DNA from: DASUAS01 sp963841415
Lineage (GTDB): Bacteria; Actinomycetota; Acidimicrobiia; IMCC26256; DASPTH01
Assembly: GCA_963841415.1 (NCBI GenBank)
Contig: CAWJCN010000001.1
Location: forward strand, 372,001-436,000
Reading direction: 5' to 3'
DNA length: 64,000 bases
In this document: piece after piece, positions 25,040-33,860 of the stretch
Numbering within the stretch: the stretch's first letter is position 1
How the letters are laid out: each line of letters begins with the position of its first letter
Notes under the pieces: model-generated
The model's database searches: none
What the model was told of the DNA's origin: nothing
What the model saw: only the letters and a program-made list of their open reading frames with translations
Position numbers and translations under genes: made by a program

Positions 25040-26012
25040 AGTAGCGCCACAACACGAACGTCGCGATCGCCATCAGGCCCAGCGCCATCGCGTAGCCGTA
25101 CTGCCAGCGGAGCTCGGGCATGTGACGGAAATTCATCCCGTAGATGCCCGCGATGAGCGTGGCGACGATGAGGATCGCGCCCCACGACGTCATCTTCTTC
25201 ATCACCTGGTTGAGCTGGTTCGAGGTCACCGCCAGGTTCGCCTCGAGGAGACCGGTGAGGAGGTCGCGCTGGGCCTCGACGAGGTCGCCGACGCGCAGGA
25301 CGCGGTCGTAGACGTCGTGGAAGTGGACGATCGCCTCGTCGTCGACGAAGTCGACCTCGCGCCGGATGATCGCGTTCACCACCTCTCGCAGTGGTGCCGC
25401 GGCGCGGCGCAGCGTCGAGAGGTCGCTGCGCACCGTGAAGATCTCGCGCGGGACGTCGGTCGGTGGGTCGGGCGCGAACACGATGTCCTCGATCGCGTCG
25501 AGGCGGTCGTCGACCTCGTCGGTCACGTCGAAGTAGCGGTCCACGATGACGTCGAAGATGGCCCACAGCAGGAAGCCCTGCTCGGTCTGGCTGTGCTCCT
25601 CGCGCTGGAGCTCGAAGCGTCGTGCGACCTCGTCGAGGTCGACCTCGGAGCCGTCGTCGTCGGGATGGCGCACGGTGAGCAGCCAGCCGGGGCCGGTCAC
25701 GACGTCGATCTCCCGGCTGTGCACGGTGTCGCGGGTGCACTCGCAGTCGTGGACCGCGACGTGGAAGTAGTCGCCGTAGCGCATGAGCTTGGTGCGTTCG
25801 CGCGGATTCAGGATGGCGTCGACGACCATCGCGCTCATGCGCAGTTCGGTCTTGAGCCGGTGCAGGGCTTCGGTGTCGTCGGGGCTCTCCGCGTCGATCC
25901 AGAGCACGGAGGTCCGGGGGTCCTCGAGACCGGCAACCTGGTCGATGGGCACGTCCTCGCGGCCTTCGTGGCCGGCGACGTAGCGCCACGCACGGATCAC
26001 GGCGCGGAGCAT
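25017..26012 (-). CDS. corA: CorA-family magnesium/cobalt channel
   Basis: A 331-residue CorA. A large cytosolic domain (to about residue 270) is followed by two membrane helices with the signature YGMNFRHMPEL between them; the tail WRYFKRKGWL is typical. It conducts Mg2+ (possibly Co2+ or Ni2+) inward as a pentamer. Start choice: ATG 26012 has a GGGGCGAG upstream, but a TATGCT element ending 7 nt before GTG 26000 would give a leaderless mRNA starting four codons later. It is convergent with ctpE and divergent from an acyl-CoA dehydrogenase, and closes a cluster of four divalent-cation genes. Confidence 0.92.
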   Translation of the reverse strand: MLRAVIRAWRYVAGHEGREDVPIDQVAGLEDPRTSVLWIDAESPDDTEALHRLKTELRMSAMVVDAILNPRERTKLMRYGDYFHVAVHDCECTRDTVHSREIDVVTGPGWLLTVRHPDDDGSEVDLDEVARRFELQREEHSQTEQGFLLWAIFDVIVDRYFDVTDEVDDRLDAIEDIVFAPDPPTDVPREIFTVRSDLSTLRRAAAPLREVVNAIIRREVDFVDDEAIVHFHDVYDRVLRVGDLVEAQRDLLTGLLEANLAVTSNQLNQVMKKMTSWGAILIVATLIAGIYGMNFRHMPELRWQYGYAMALGLMAIATFVLWRYFKRKGWL

Positions 26013-26042
26013 ACGCTCGCCCCTGTCGAGAGGGAGGGAACG

Positions 26043-27323
26043 ATGTCGAGCGATCTCTCGTCGCTCAGTGCGGGCGAGCTGAAGGCCGAGACGAACAGGT
26101 GGCTGGCCGAGCATCTGCCCGCGGGTTGGATGGACGCGATCGACGCCGGCGACTCGGCGACCATCGCGTCGCGGCGCGCCGCGCTCGACCACGCCGCCTG
26201 GTGGACCGCGTTCGGCGAGTCGGGATTCGCCACGCCCACCTGGCCGGCCGAGTACGGCGCGGGGTTGTCGCTCGCGCCCGGCCAGGCGCGCGCGGTGAAC
26301 GATGTCCTCAACCACTACCGCGTCCCGCGGCCCACCAACATCATCGGCATCGGGATGGGTGGTCCCACGGTGATCGCGTGGGGGAGCGAAGACGTCAAGC
26401 AGCAGTTCCTGCGCGGCATCGCCACCAATGAGGAGATCTGGTGCCAGCTCTTCAGCGAGCCGGGCGCCGGCTCCGACGTCGCCGGACTCGCGACGCGCGC
26501 CGAGCGCGACGGTGATGAGTGGGTCGTCAACGGCCAGAAGGTGTGGACGTCCCTCGCGCACCTGGCCCGCTACGGGATGCTGCTGGCGCGCACCGATCCC
26601 GACCAGCCGAAGCACAAGGGCCTGAGCTACTTCGTGGTCGACATGCACCAGCCCGGCGTCGAGGTGCGGCCGCTGCGCCAGATCACGGGCGACGCCGAGT
26701 TCAACGAGGTCTTCTTCGAGAACGCGCGCATCCCCGATGCGTGGCGCCTGGGTCCGGTGGGCGAGGGCTGGCGGGTCGCCATCACGACGTTGATGAACGA
26801 GCGGGTGTCGTTGTCGGGCCCGGGTTCGGTGAGCGGCGACACCATCGGTGGCAGTCCCGTGCAGCGGATCGTCGATCGCTACGCACCGGTGCGGGAACCG
26901 CTGCTCCGTCAGCGGCTCGTCGCGGCGTGGATCGACCACCGGGTCATCGCGCTCAACAACCAGCGCGCGGCCGACCGCCGGCGTCGTGGTGCCGACGCCG
27001 GGCCCGAGGGTTCGATCACGAAGCTCCAGAGTGCGGAGTTCAACCAGCGTCTCCAGAACCTGGCCGTCGACCTCGAGGGTGTCAACGGCATCGCGTGGGA
27101 CGGGACGGGCCTCACCGCCGAGGCCACGTTCAGCTTCGTCTCCGGTAGCGCGGACGATCCGCGCACGGTGGCGCGCGGGTTCCTGCGTTCGCAGGCCAAC
27201 ACCATCGAGGGTGGGACGTCGGCGATCATGCGCAACATCCTCGGTGAGCGCGTGCTCGGCCTCCCCAAGGAGCCCGACCAGTCGCGCGACGTGCCGTGGA
27301 CGGAAGTGCTGCGCTCGGTCTGA
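26043..27323 (+). CDS. Acyl-CoA dehydrogenase family protein
   Basis: A 426-residue flavoprotein dehydrogenase. The middle beta domain has WCQLFSEPGAGSDVAGL and the substrate/FAD segment VNGQKVWTSLAHLARYGML; the C-terminal helical domain ends with ANTIEGGTSAIMRNILGERVLGLP. The N-terminus (LAEHLPAGWMDAID, FATPTWPAEYGAGL) matches actinobacterial FadE-type enzymes acting on acyl or steroid side-chain CoA esters. ATG 26043 follows AGGGAGG. It would pass electrons to ETF, encoded at 40467-42306. Substrate cannot be assigned. It meets a convergent hydrolase gene after 4 bp. Confidence 0.92.
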   Translation: MSSDLSSLSAGELKAETNRWLAEHLPAGWMDAIDAGDSATIASRRAALDHAAWWTAFGESGFATPTWPAEYGAGLSLAPGQARAVNDVLNHYRVPRPTNIIGIGMGGPTVIAWGSEDVKQQFLRGIATNEEIWCQLFSEPGAGSDVAGLATRAERDGDEWVVNGQKVWTSLAHLARYGMLLARTDPDQPKHKGLSYFVVDMHQPGVEVRPLRQITGDAEFNEVFFENARIPDAWRLGPVGEGWRVAITTLMNERVSLSGPGSVSGDTIGGSPVQRIVDRYAPVREPLLRQRLVAAWIDHRVIALNNQRAADRRRRGADAGPEGSITKLQSAEFNQRLQNLAVDLEGVNGIAWDGTGLTAEATFSFVSGSADDPRTVARGFLRSQANTIEGGTSAIMRNILGERVLGLPKEPDQSRDVPWTEVLRSV

Positions 27324-27327
27324 CCCC

Positions 27328-28866
27328 TCAGGCTTTGCAGACGGTGTCGGTCGGTGGGAGCGTGCCCGCGAGCAGGTAGTCGTCGACGGCGCGGTCGATG
27401 CAACGGTTCTTCGTGTATGCGGTGTGCTCGGTGCTGTCGAACGTGAGCAGGCGCGAGCCGGTCAACCGCGTCACGAGATCGTGCGCGCCCGCGAACGGCG
27501 TCGCCGGGTCGTGGGTCGTGCCGACCACGAGGATCGGCGCGGCGTTGGTCACGCGCACATCGCCGACCTGTTCCGACGCCGGCGGGCGGGGCAAGCGGGG
27601 ATCGCAACCCAGCGGGGTGCTGCCGACGAGGGCGCCGAGCAGTGGGTACTGCGCGACCTCCTGGTGGTACTCAGCCTGGTAGTCGGCGAACGACTGCATC
27701 GGGTCGTCGCGGTCGTCGCAGAGGATGACACCGATCACTTCGTCGATGTTGTCGTAGGTACCGTCGTCGCGGCGGCCGTTGTAGAGGTCGGCCAGCGCGA
27801 GGAGAGAGCTCCCGTCACCTTTGCGGGCGTCCGACAGCGCGTCGGCCAGCTCGGGCCAGCCGTATTGGCGGTCGTAGAGCGCGGAGATCAGCGCGGTGTA
27901 GAAGGCGGCGACGCCGGCCTTGCGCTTCGACTTCGCCCCTGTGCTGAGCACGCGCGTCGGCAGCTGCAAGCCGGCTTCGAATCGTCGTTCGAGCGTGGCC
28001 AGCGCGTTGGTGGGGGTGCCGCCGCTGCGGAACGAGCAGCTGTCGTTGGTGGCGCAGTCGGCGAGGAAGCCCTGGAGCGCCTGCTCGAAGCCCTGCGAGT
28101 TGCCGCGCAGCTCCTCGAGCGCGTCGGCCGAGAGGTCGACGGGCGAGTCGAGCACCATGCGGCCGACCCGATCGGGGAACATCTGCGCATAGACGGCGCC
28201 GATCACCGTGCCGTACGAGTAGCCGAGGAAGGAGAGCTTGTCCTCGCCGAGGGCAGTGCGCAGGCGGTCGATGTCGCGGGCGACGTTGCGGCTGCCGAGC
28301 TGCGCCAGCCAGGCGCCGTTGTGGGCCACGCACCGGGCGACGACGTCGACGGGTTGGTTGGTGCCGTCGTAGAAAGCGCGCAGGTCGGCGTCGGAGTTCG
28401 GAGTGGGGTCGACTTCGTTGAGACGATCAGCAGTGGCGGCATCGACGCACTCGACCGGTCGGGAGTGACCGGTGCCCCGCGGGTCGAAGCTCACGAGGTC
28501 GTAGCGCGCCTTGATCTCCGCCGGGATCTGCGCCGCGAAGCCGGGGAGGGTCTCGGTGCCGGCATCGCCGGGACCACCGAAGTTGAACACCAGCGAGCCG
28601 AGCCGCTTCTTGGGCTGCGTGGCCGGGACGCGCGCCACCGCGAGATCGACCTGTTCGCCGTCGGGCTGGGAGTAGTCGACGGGCACGGTCAACTTCGCGC
28701 ACTGGAGGTTGCGACCACACGAGCGCCACGCCGACAGCCCGGTGCCGCTGGTCGCCGTGTGTGTCGTGGTGGTCGGCGTGGCCGCGCCGGACGCGACGAT
28801 GCACGCGGCGAACACCGACGCGAACGCCGCGAGCGCGACGAAACTCGCGAGGAGGCGCCGAGGCAT
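27328..28866 (-). CDS. Secreted alpha/beta hydrolase with TAP-like C-terminal domain
   Basis: A 512-residue exported hydrolase related to Streptomyces tripeptidyl aminopeptidases and mycobacterial CaeA. The signal peptide ends in a lipobox-like FAAC (Cys22), so it may be a lipoprotein. Catalytic features are FNFGGPGDAG (oxyanion region), FDPRGTGHS, the nucleophile in SFLGYSYGTVIG, the Asp in VVGTTHDPATPF and the His in DSTEHTAYTKN. The latter two lie in the TAP C-terminal domain, and the four Cys pattern is typical. It acts outside the membrane on peptides or esters. ATG 28866 follows TACCCT by 7 nt, a leaderless promoter divergent from mca. Confidence 0.9.
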   Translation of the reverse strand: MPRRLLASFVALAAFASVFAACIVASGAATPTTTTHTATSGTGLSAWRSCGRNLQCAKLTVPVDYSQPDGEQVDLAVARVPATQPKKRLGSLVFNFGGPGDAGTETLPGFAAQIPAEIKARYDLVSFDPRGTGHSRPVECVDAATADRLNEVDPTPNSDADLRAFYDGTNQPVDVVARCVAHNGAWLAQLGSRNVARDIDRLRTALGEDKLSFLGYSYGTVIGAVYAQMFPDRVGRMVLDSPVDLSADALEELRGNSQGFEQALQGFLADCATNDSCSFRSGGTPTNALATLERRFEAGLQLPTRVLSTGAKSKRKAGVAAFYTALISALYDRQYGWPELADALSDARKGDGSSLLALADLYNGRRDDGTYDNIDEVIGVILCDDRDDPMQSFADYQAEYHQEVAQYPLLGALVGSTPLGCDPRLPRPPASEQVGDVRVTNAAPILVVGTTHDPATPFAGAHDLVTRLTGSRLLTFDSTEHTAYTKNRCIDRAVDDYLLAGTLPPTDTVCKA

Positions 28867-28931
28867 GGCGAGCAGGGTATCGGTGGCGTTCCGCGTCCGG
28901 ACCACGGGCGCGGCCGCTAGCGTCGAACGGA

Positions 28932-29894
28932 ATGTCACGTCCCCTCGATCAGCGTCCTCGAGATGCCGGCGGCCACCCGCTCCGCCTCGTGTCCGTGCAC
29001 GCGCATCCCGACGACGAGGCGTCGAAGGGCGCGGGCACGGTGGCGCGCTACGCAGCCGAGGGGATCCGCAGCGTGCTCGTGTGCTGCACCGGCGGCGAGG
29101 AGGGTGAGATCCTCAACCCCGCCGCCGACACGCCCGAGGTGCGCGCCGACCTCGGCGCCGTGCGCGAGGCCGAGCTGCGGGCCAGCGTCGACGCCATCGG
29201 CTACGAAGAGCTGTACCTGCTCGGGTACCGCGATTCCGGCATGCCCGACACCGAGGCCAACGCCCGGCCCGACAATTTCGCCAACGCGCCCTTCGACGAA
29301 GCGGTGGGGCGACTCGTCACGGTGATGCGCCGCGAGCAGCCGCAGGTGCTCATCACCTACGGCGACGAGCGCGCGTTCTACGCGCACCCCGACCACATCC
29401 GGGTGCACGAGATCTCCGTCATCGCGTTCGACGCCAGTGGCGACCCCGACCGATTCCCCGAGTCAGGTCCGGCCTGGCAGCCGTCGAAGCTCTACTACTC
29501 CGGCTTCTCGTTCCGTCGCATCATCGCGTTGCACGACGCCTACGAGCAGATGGGGAAGGAGAGCCCGTACGCGGAGCGGATCGCGCAGTTCACCGCTGCG
29601 GCCGCCGGCGCGCCGGACCGGCCGATCACACCCCCGACCACGCTGATCGACGTCGGAGACTTCCTCGACGCCCGCCGCCGGGCGCTGGTGGCGCACCGGA
29701 CGCAGATCGACCCGGACAGCCACTGGATGCAGGTGCCCGACGAGCTGCTCCGGTCGACGTTCCCGTGGGAGGAGTACGTGCTGGCGAGGTCGCTGGTGCC
29801 CGGTCTCCGAACCCCGACCGACGACGAACCCGAGCACGATCTGTTCGCGGGGTTGCGGGTCGAGGCGACGAGAGGGGTACGGGACTGTGCGTGA
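28932..29894 (+). CDS. mca: Mycothiol S-conjugate amidase (PIG-L family)
   Basis: A 320-residue LmbE/PIG-L zinc deacetylase. Zinc ligands are in VHAHPDDEASKG and in FYAHPDHIRVHE; GGEEGEILNPA and the LGYRDSGMPD segment match Mca rather than MshB. Mca cleaves mycothiol conjugates of electrophiles so that the mercapturate can be exported, implying a mycothiol-producing actinobacterium. ATG 28932 follows TAGCGT by 8 nt (leaderless). The SCP2-like gene overlaps its 3' end by 8 nt. MshB is the alternative assignment, but length and the GYRDSGM motif favour Mca. Confidence 0.88.
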   Translation: MSRPLDQRPRDAGGHPLRLVSVHAHPDDEASKGAGTVARYAAEGIRSVLVCCTGGEEGEILNPAADTPEVRADLGAVREAELRASVDAIGYEELYLLGYRDSGMPDTEANARPDNFANAPFDEAVGRLVTVMRREQPQVLITYGDERAFYAHPDHIRVHEISVIAFDASGDPDRFPESGPAWQPSKLYYSGFSFRRIIALHDAYEQMGKESPYAERIAQFTAAAAGAPDRPITPPTTLIDVGDFLDARRRALVAHRTQIDPDSHWMQVPDELLRSTFPWEEYVLARSLVPGLRTPTDDEPEHDLFAGLRVEATRGVRDCA

Positions 29895-30207
29895 CGACTG
29901 GCTCGACGGTTGGGTGGGTCGGGGTCGGGCGCCGGGTGGCTCGGGCGCGGTCCAGGTGGTCGTCACCGGTCTCGCCGACGGTGACGCGTCGTGGCAGGTG
30001 CGCGTCGACGACGGGGTCGTGGCCGAGGTGTCACCGGGCGCGCCAGCCACCGCCGATTCCACGCTGACCCTTCCGGCGGCGCTCGCCGAGGACATCGCGG
30101 CCGGTGACCTCACGGCGAGCGCGGCGTTCATGCAGGGCCGCATGAAGACCGCAGGCGATCCCGGGCTGGTGCTCGACGTGCTGGCCGCGGTCGACGCCCG
30201 CCGCTGA
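29887..30207 (+). CDS. SCP2 sterol-binding domain protein
   Basis: A 106-residue single-domain protein of the SCP2 fold, which binds hydrophobic ligands such as sterols or acyl chains. Characteristic features are the strand VDDGVVAEVSPG, the LTLPAALAEDIAAGDLTASAAFMQGRMKTAGD segment read across two loops, and the C-terminal helix VLDVLAAVD. The FMQGRMK and DP residues are the usual SCP2 signature. GTG 29887 overlaps the mca stop by 8 nt, so it is co-translated with mca. No known link exists between the two functions. It ends 2 bp from a convergent deacetylase. Confidence 0.85.
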   Translation: MRDDWLDGWVGRGRAPGGSGAVQVVVTGLADGDASWQVRVDDGVVAEVSPGAPATADSTLTLPAALAEDIAAGDLTASAAFMQGRMKTAGDPGLVLDVLAAVDARR

Positions 30208-30209
30208 CC

Positions 30210-31040
30210 TCAGCTGCGCTGGAGATCGCGCAGGTCGCGCCAGGTGATCAGCGCCGCACCAGAGCGGTCCACCAGATCACGGAACGACGGGTCACGCGAG
30301 AGGAGCGCGTGGTCCTCGACACGCCCCGACCAGTCGTCACGGCATGCCGCGCGCAGTTCGTCGGTGTCCATCCCGGGGTGCAGCGCCAGCTCGGTGACGC
30401 CCCGCTCGAGCTCGAAGAGCGCGCGCTCGACGCGTCGGCGCGCACCGGGAGGGCAGGCGACGACGTGATCGGGGAACACCACCCCTTCGTCGGCGGCCAG
30501 CCGGCGGAACGGGAACCCGGCGACGTGCTCGGCCTCGTGGTCGCCGAGGCGGAAAGGGAGTCGGAAGTCGATCGCGAGCTCGAGGTAGGCGTCGAAGAAA
30601 TCGGCGCGCGGCTGGAGCGCACCGAGGTGGCTGGTGAGGTGGCTGACGTCGAAGCCCCACACGATGGCCCGTTCGATCTGCGCGCGGCACTCGCGCCGGA
30701 CCTCGTCGAGGTCGGCGTGGTCCCACGCGTCCTCGACCGTGCGGGGAAAGCCGCCGTCGCCGTCGAGCAGGCTCGGCGAGTGGGTGATCGGCCCCCAGCG
30801 GTAGGTGTCGAGCTCGGCGTTGAGGGTCAGGTGCACGCCGACGTCCTCACCGCGGTAGCCGGCGGCGGCGTCCCGCGCCCACGGGCACGGGACCATGAGT
30901 GAGGCGCTCGACCCCATCCCGTGGCGCAGGGCGTCGTAGGACGCGACGTTGCCGGCGTGGGTGAGACCGAGATCGTCGCACGAGACGATCAGCAATTTGG
31001 CGTCGGCGGTGTACCCGAGCCGCTCGGCGAGCGTGGCCAT
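30210..31040 (-). CDS. ChbG/YdjC-type carbohydrate deacetylase
   Basis: A 276-residue YdjC-like protein. The metal-binding Asp pair is in LIVSCDDLGLTHAGN and the His residues in VGVHLTLNAE and SHLTSHLGALQP; the barrel end has LALHPGMDTDEL. Family members remove acetyl groups from chito-oligosaccharides or related sugars with a divalent metal. ATG 31040 lies 9 nt downstream of TACGCT on the minus strand, a leaderless arrangement. The gene stands alone between mca-SCP2 and a divergent lipoprotein gene, so its substrate is unknown. Confidence 0.85.
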   Translation of the reverse strand: MATLAERLGYTADAKLLIVSCDDLGLTHAGNVASYDALRHGMGSSASLMVPCPWARDAAAGYRGEDVGVHLTLNAELDTYRWGPITHSPSLLDGDGGFPRTVEDAWDHADLDEVRRECRAQIERAIVWGFDVSHLTSHLGALQPRADFFDAYLELAIDFRLPFRLGDHEAEHVAGFPFRRLAADEGVVFPDHVVACPPGARRRVERALFELERGVTELALHPGMDTDELRAACRDDWSGRVEDHALLSRDPSFRDLVDRSGAALITWRDLRDLQRS

Positions 31041-31097
31041 GGTCGGATCAGCGTACGCGAGCGAGCACGCGACCCGGGCGTGGCTAGCCTCCGCTGC

Positions 31098-31748
31098 GTG
31101 CGTTCCCGGGGGGCTGTCGTCGCCGTCGCCGTGCTCGCCCTGGGCCTCACCCTCACCGCGTGTTCCGGCGGGTCGGACGACGGGACGACCTCGAACGCGT
31201 CGGGCGCGACGACCACGAACGCCGCACCGGCACCCACGACGCTGGCCGGTGCCTCCGACACGTGCCCGTCGTTCACGGGGTCGACGACGTCGCTCACCTC
31301 CGACGGCCCGACCGCGCCTGCGTTCCTCGTGGACGCGACGGCGGGTGTGTTGGGCTGCCTCGACGTCGTCACGCTCACGTTCCAGACCCGCGGTGACGGC
31401 ACGCCGCCCGGGTACACCGTGGGCTACCGCGATCCTGCGAAGGAACCGTTCCAGGACGGCGATCCCCTCGAGAACATCGAGGTACCGGGCAACGCGTTCC
31501 TCGCGGTCAGCGTGTGGCCGGCACTGAGCCACGATCCCACCGTCGACGGCAACCCGTCGACGTACGCAGGGAACCTCTCGCTCGAATACGGCGACCACCA
31601 CCACCTGGTGATCGTGCGCGAGCTGCCCGACGGGAAGACGGCCTACGGTCAGGACACCGTCAACTGGGTGATCGGCCTCGACTCCGTGCGACCGTTCCGC
31701 GTGGACCGCGCCGAGAACCCGCCGCGCGTGATGGTGCTCATCGGGTGA
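31098..31748 (+). CDS. Lipoprotein with AMIN-like domain
   Basis: A 216-residue predicted lipoprotein: signal peptide with lipobox LTAC (Cys22), a Ser/Thr/Gly-rich spacer to about residue 50, then a globular domain containing DVVTLTFQTRGDGTPPGYTVGY and ending DSVRPFRVDRAENPPRVMV. This layout matches actinobacterial AMIN-like lipoproteins of unknown function. GTG 31098 is 7 nt after TAGCCT (leaderless) and divergent from the deacetylase. It should be anchored to the outer face of the cytoplasmic membrane. Confidence 0.8.
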   Translation: MRSRGAVVAVAVLALGLTLTACSGGSDDGTTSNASGATTTNAAPAPTTLAGASDTCPSFTGSTTSLTSDGPTAPAFLVDATAGVLGCLDVVTLTFQTRGDGTPPGYTVGYRDPAKEPFQDGDPLENIEVPGNAFLAVSVWPALSHDPTVDGNPSTYAGNLSLEYGDHHHLVIVRELPDGKTAYGQDTVNWVIGLDSVRPFRVDRAENPPRVMVLIG

Positions 31749-31767
31749 CGCAGGCTCAGGAACGCGG

Positions 31768-32748
31768 TCAGGTGGTGTCGAGCACGATCCCGCCGAAGAT
31801 CGCGTCGGACGCGAGCAGGTCGTAGGCCGCGCGCGCGTCGGCGAGCGGCACGACGCGCGCGACGACCGGCGTGATCTCGCCGCGCGCGAGGGAGGGCACG
31901 ACGTCGCGCGTGAACGCGGCGGTCGCGGCGGCCTTCTCCTCGACCGAACGGCCGCGCAGCGTCGTACCGTAGATGCGGATTCGCTTCATCAGGAGCGCGC
32001 CGAGATCGAGCTGCGTGCGCGTCCCGGCCATCATGCCGACGAGGATGATCCGACCGCGCAGGCCGGTCACCGCGACGTCGGTGACGAGGTACTCACCGCC
32101 CACGAGCTCGAGGACCACGTCGACCGAACCGACCGCGTCGGTGACGGCGGCCGCGAGGGCGGCGGGGTCGAACTCGCGCGCGGCCACCACGCCGTGGTCG
32201 AGGCCGAGGGCCCTGGCCTGTTCGAGCTTCTCCGGTGTGCGGGCGGTGCCGACGACGGTGCATCCCGCGGCGCGCCCGAGCTGCACCGCCGCGGTGCCGA
32301 CGCCTGACCCGACCGCGTGGACGAGGAGGACCTCACCTGGTTGCATCGCGGCCTGGGTGACCAGCGCGTCGTGCGCGGTGACGAACACCTCGGGCACGCT
32401 GCCCGCCGTCACGAGGTCGAGGGCGTCGGGCACGGGCGCGCACTGCGAGGCGGGCACCGCGAGCAGCTCGGCCTGCCCGCCGCCGCCGGCGATCCCGAAC
32501 ACGCGCGCGCCGATCGCGGGCTCGGTGACCCCCTCGCCGTGCGCCACCACCTCACCCGCGAACTCCATCCCGGGGATGTCGGCCGGCGAGCCCGGCGGTG
32601 CGGCGTAGAAGCCCGCGAGCTGCACGAGGTCGGCCCGGTTGAGACCCGCGCCGTGCACCCGCACGAGCACCTCACCGGGACCGGGTTCGGGATCGGGCCG
32701 TTCCGTGACGACGAGCTCGTGGTCGGGCGTGATCACGGCGGCGCGCAT
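31768..32748 (-). CDS. NADPH:quinone oxidoreductase, zinc-less MDR family
   Basis: A 326-residue medium-chain reductase without zinc ligands, similar to PIG3/QOR. It contains HGAGLNRADLVQLAGFY, PGMEFAGEVV and the cofactor loop VHAVGSGVGTAAVQLGRAAG, and ends with KAAATAAFTRDVVP and a typical AYDLLAS helix. It reduces quinones or enones with NADPH. ATG 32748 follows TACGGT by 7 nt on the minus strand, and the divergent small gene has its own TACGGT, so the two leaderless promoters lie back to back within 30 bp. No SoxR box is visible here. Confidence 0.9.
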   Translation of the reverse strand: MRAAVITPDHELVVTERPDPEPGPGEVLVRVHGAGLNRADLVQLAGFYAAPPGSPADIPGMEFAGEVVAHGEGVTEPAIGARVFGIAGGGGQAELLAVPASQCAPVPDALDLVTAGSVPEVFVTAHDALVTQAAMQPGEVLLVHAVGSGVGTAAVQLGRAAGCTVVGTARTPEKLEQARALGLDHGVVAAREFDPAALAAAVTDAVGSVDVVLELVGGEYLVTDVAVTGLRGRIILVGMMAGTRTQLDLGALLMKRIRIYGTTLRGRSVEEKAAATAAFTRDVVPSLARGEITPVVARVVPLADARAAYDLLASDAIFGGIVLDTT

Positions 32749-32791
32749 GGCGGCGACCGTAGCCGGACGGGCGCGGCGCTACGGTGCGACG

Positions 32792-33148
32792 GTGTCCGCA
32801 ACCGATCTCGTGGTGTTCGACGCCGACGGTGAGGAAGTGGTGCTCGACGCCACCGAGGCGCGCGACCTGCTCACGCTCACCGGTGGGCTCGAGGACGCGA
32901 CCGTGTCGGCGTGCCCGCAGTGCCGAAGCCGCATCCTGGCGGTGGTGGCGCTCGCCGACCTCCTCGACGCCGCACCCCCGTTCGCCCGATCGGGCGAGTT
33001 GGTCGAGCTCGCCGACGACGCCCCGACCCTGCACGTCTACGTGCGTGACGTGAGCGCCCGCTGCGCCCACCGCGCCTGGCGGGATCCGGGCGCGGAGGAG
33101 TGGTCGGATCTCCTCGCGCAGCTCGCAGGGCCGTCGATCGTTCGCTGA
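32792..33148 (+). CDS. Conserved hypothetical protein with CxxC motif
   Basis: A 118-residue acidic protein I do not recognise. It has a CPQCRSRILAV segment (CxxC, residues about 41-44), a third Cys in VSARCAHRAWRDPG and a C-terminal EEWSDLLAQLAG. The spaced Cys and His could bind a zinc ion. GTG 32792 is 6 nt after TACGGT (leaderless). It is divergent from the quinone oxidoreductase. Codon use and GC bias look normal for the window, so it is probably a real native gene. Confidence 0.65.
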   Translation: MSATDLVVFDADGEEVVLDATEARDLLTLTGGLEDATVSACPQCRSRILAVVALADLLDAAPPFARSGELVELADDAPTLHVYVRDVSARCAHRAWRDPGAEEWSDLLAQLAGPSIVR

Positions 33149-33168
33149 AGCCCGGCGTCGGACGGTTG

Positions 33169-33756
33169 CTAGCGGGCGATCTGCGTGCGCTTGAACTCGT
33201 TGAGGCGTGTCCACTGCAGGAGGTCGAGCGTGCGCTCGAGGTCGTCGACCCGGCCCCGCTCCATGAACCGCACGAAGACCGCTTCGTCGCCCTCGATGTA
33301 GGTGGGGACCCCGAACACCGCCCAGCGGTCGACCGCCTCCGAGTGCTCGGCCGCGAGCGTCTTGAGTGGACGGCCGCTCTCGACCTCCTCAGCCACCGCA
33401 TCGGGGTCGAGCCCGGCCTCGGCCACCGCGGCACGTACGACGTCGGCGTGCCCGAGCTTCAGGCCCTTGTCGTGGCGCGCCGCGAACAGCGCGAGGTGCG
33501 CATCGAAGAACCGCTCCGGGAAGGCGTCGCGCACCGCGAGGCCGTAGAGGAGCGCGAGTGTGCCCGTGCCCCACGATTCGGCGTCGCGCTCCCACACCGG
33601 CAGCTCGCCCTCCTCGGTGTGGGCCTGGTCGAGCGAGAACGGCGTGAACCGGAAGTCGACGTCGCTACCGGCGCGCAGGGCGGCGATCACAGCCGCGTTG
33701 CCGTTGTACGCGAACGGGCAGCGGTAGTCGAAGGTGACAGCGATGGATCGGGCCAC
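33169..33756 (-). CDS. DsbA-family oxidoreductase (FrnE/HCCA isomerase-like)
   Basis: A 195-residue thioredoxin-fold protein with an inserted helical domain. The N-terminal strand and active site read AVTFDYRCPFAYNGN: only the first Cys of the usual CxxC is present (CPFA), as in 2-hydroxychromene-2-carboxylate isomerases and some glutathione-S-transferase-kappa-like proteins. The cis-proline region is FGVPTYIEGDEAVF. GTG 33756 follows GGAGG by 5 nt. Redox disulfide chemistry is therefore doubtful; isomerase or thiol-conjugate activity is an alternative. It lies downstream of a hairpin that separates it from the PAP2 gene. Confidence 0.82.
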   Translation of the reverse strand: MARSIAVTFDYRCPFAYNGNAAVIAALRAGSDVDFRFTPFSLDQAHTEEGELPVWERDAESWGTGTLALLYGLAVRDAFPERFFDAHLALFAARHDKGLKLGHADVVRAAVAEAGLDPDAVAEEVESGRPLKTLAAEHSEAVDRWAVFGVPTYIEGDEAVFVRFMERGRVDDLERTLDLLQWTRLNEFKRTQIAR

Positions 33757-33820
33757 GGGGACCTCCCGGGTTGGTGAGTTTCGAAGCGTGAGCCTGATGT
33801 TTGCGACTTCAACGACCTTA

Positions 33821-33840
33821 CCCGGACAGGCGTGTCCGGG
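33821..33840 (-). terminator. Hairpin between PAP2 and DsbA-like genes
   Basis: CCCGGACA-GGCG-TGTCCGGG is a perfect 8-bp stem with a 4-nt loop located 20 nt past the PAP2 stop on the minus strand, a likely transcription terminator. Confidence 0.5.
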
Positions 33841-33860
33841 AACCGTGGGGGTCGTGTCGG

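Noticed and set aside
24840..26042. Long upstream extension of the acyl-CoA dehydrogenase frame across corA
   Set aside because: The extension is antisense to corA and ctpE and lacks homology; ATG 26043 with AGGGAGG is the real start.
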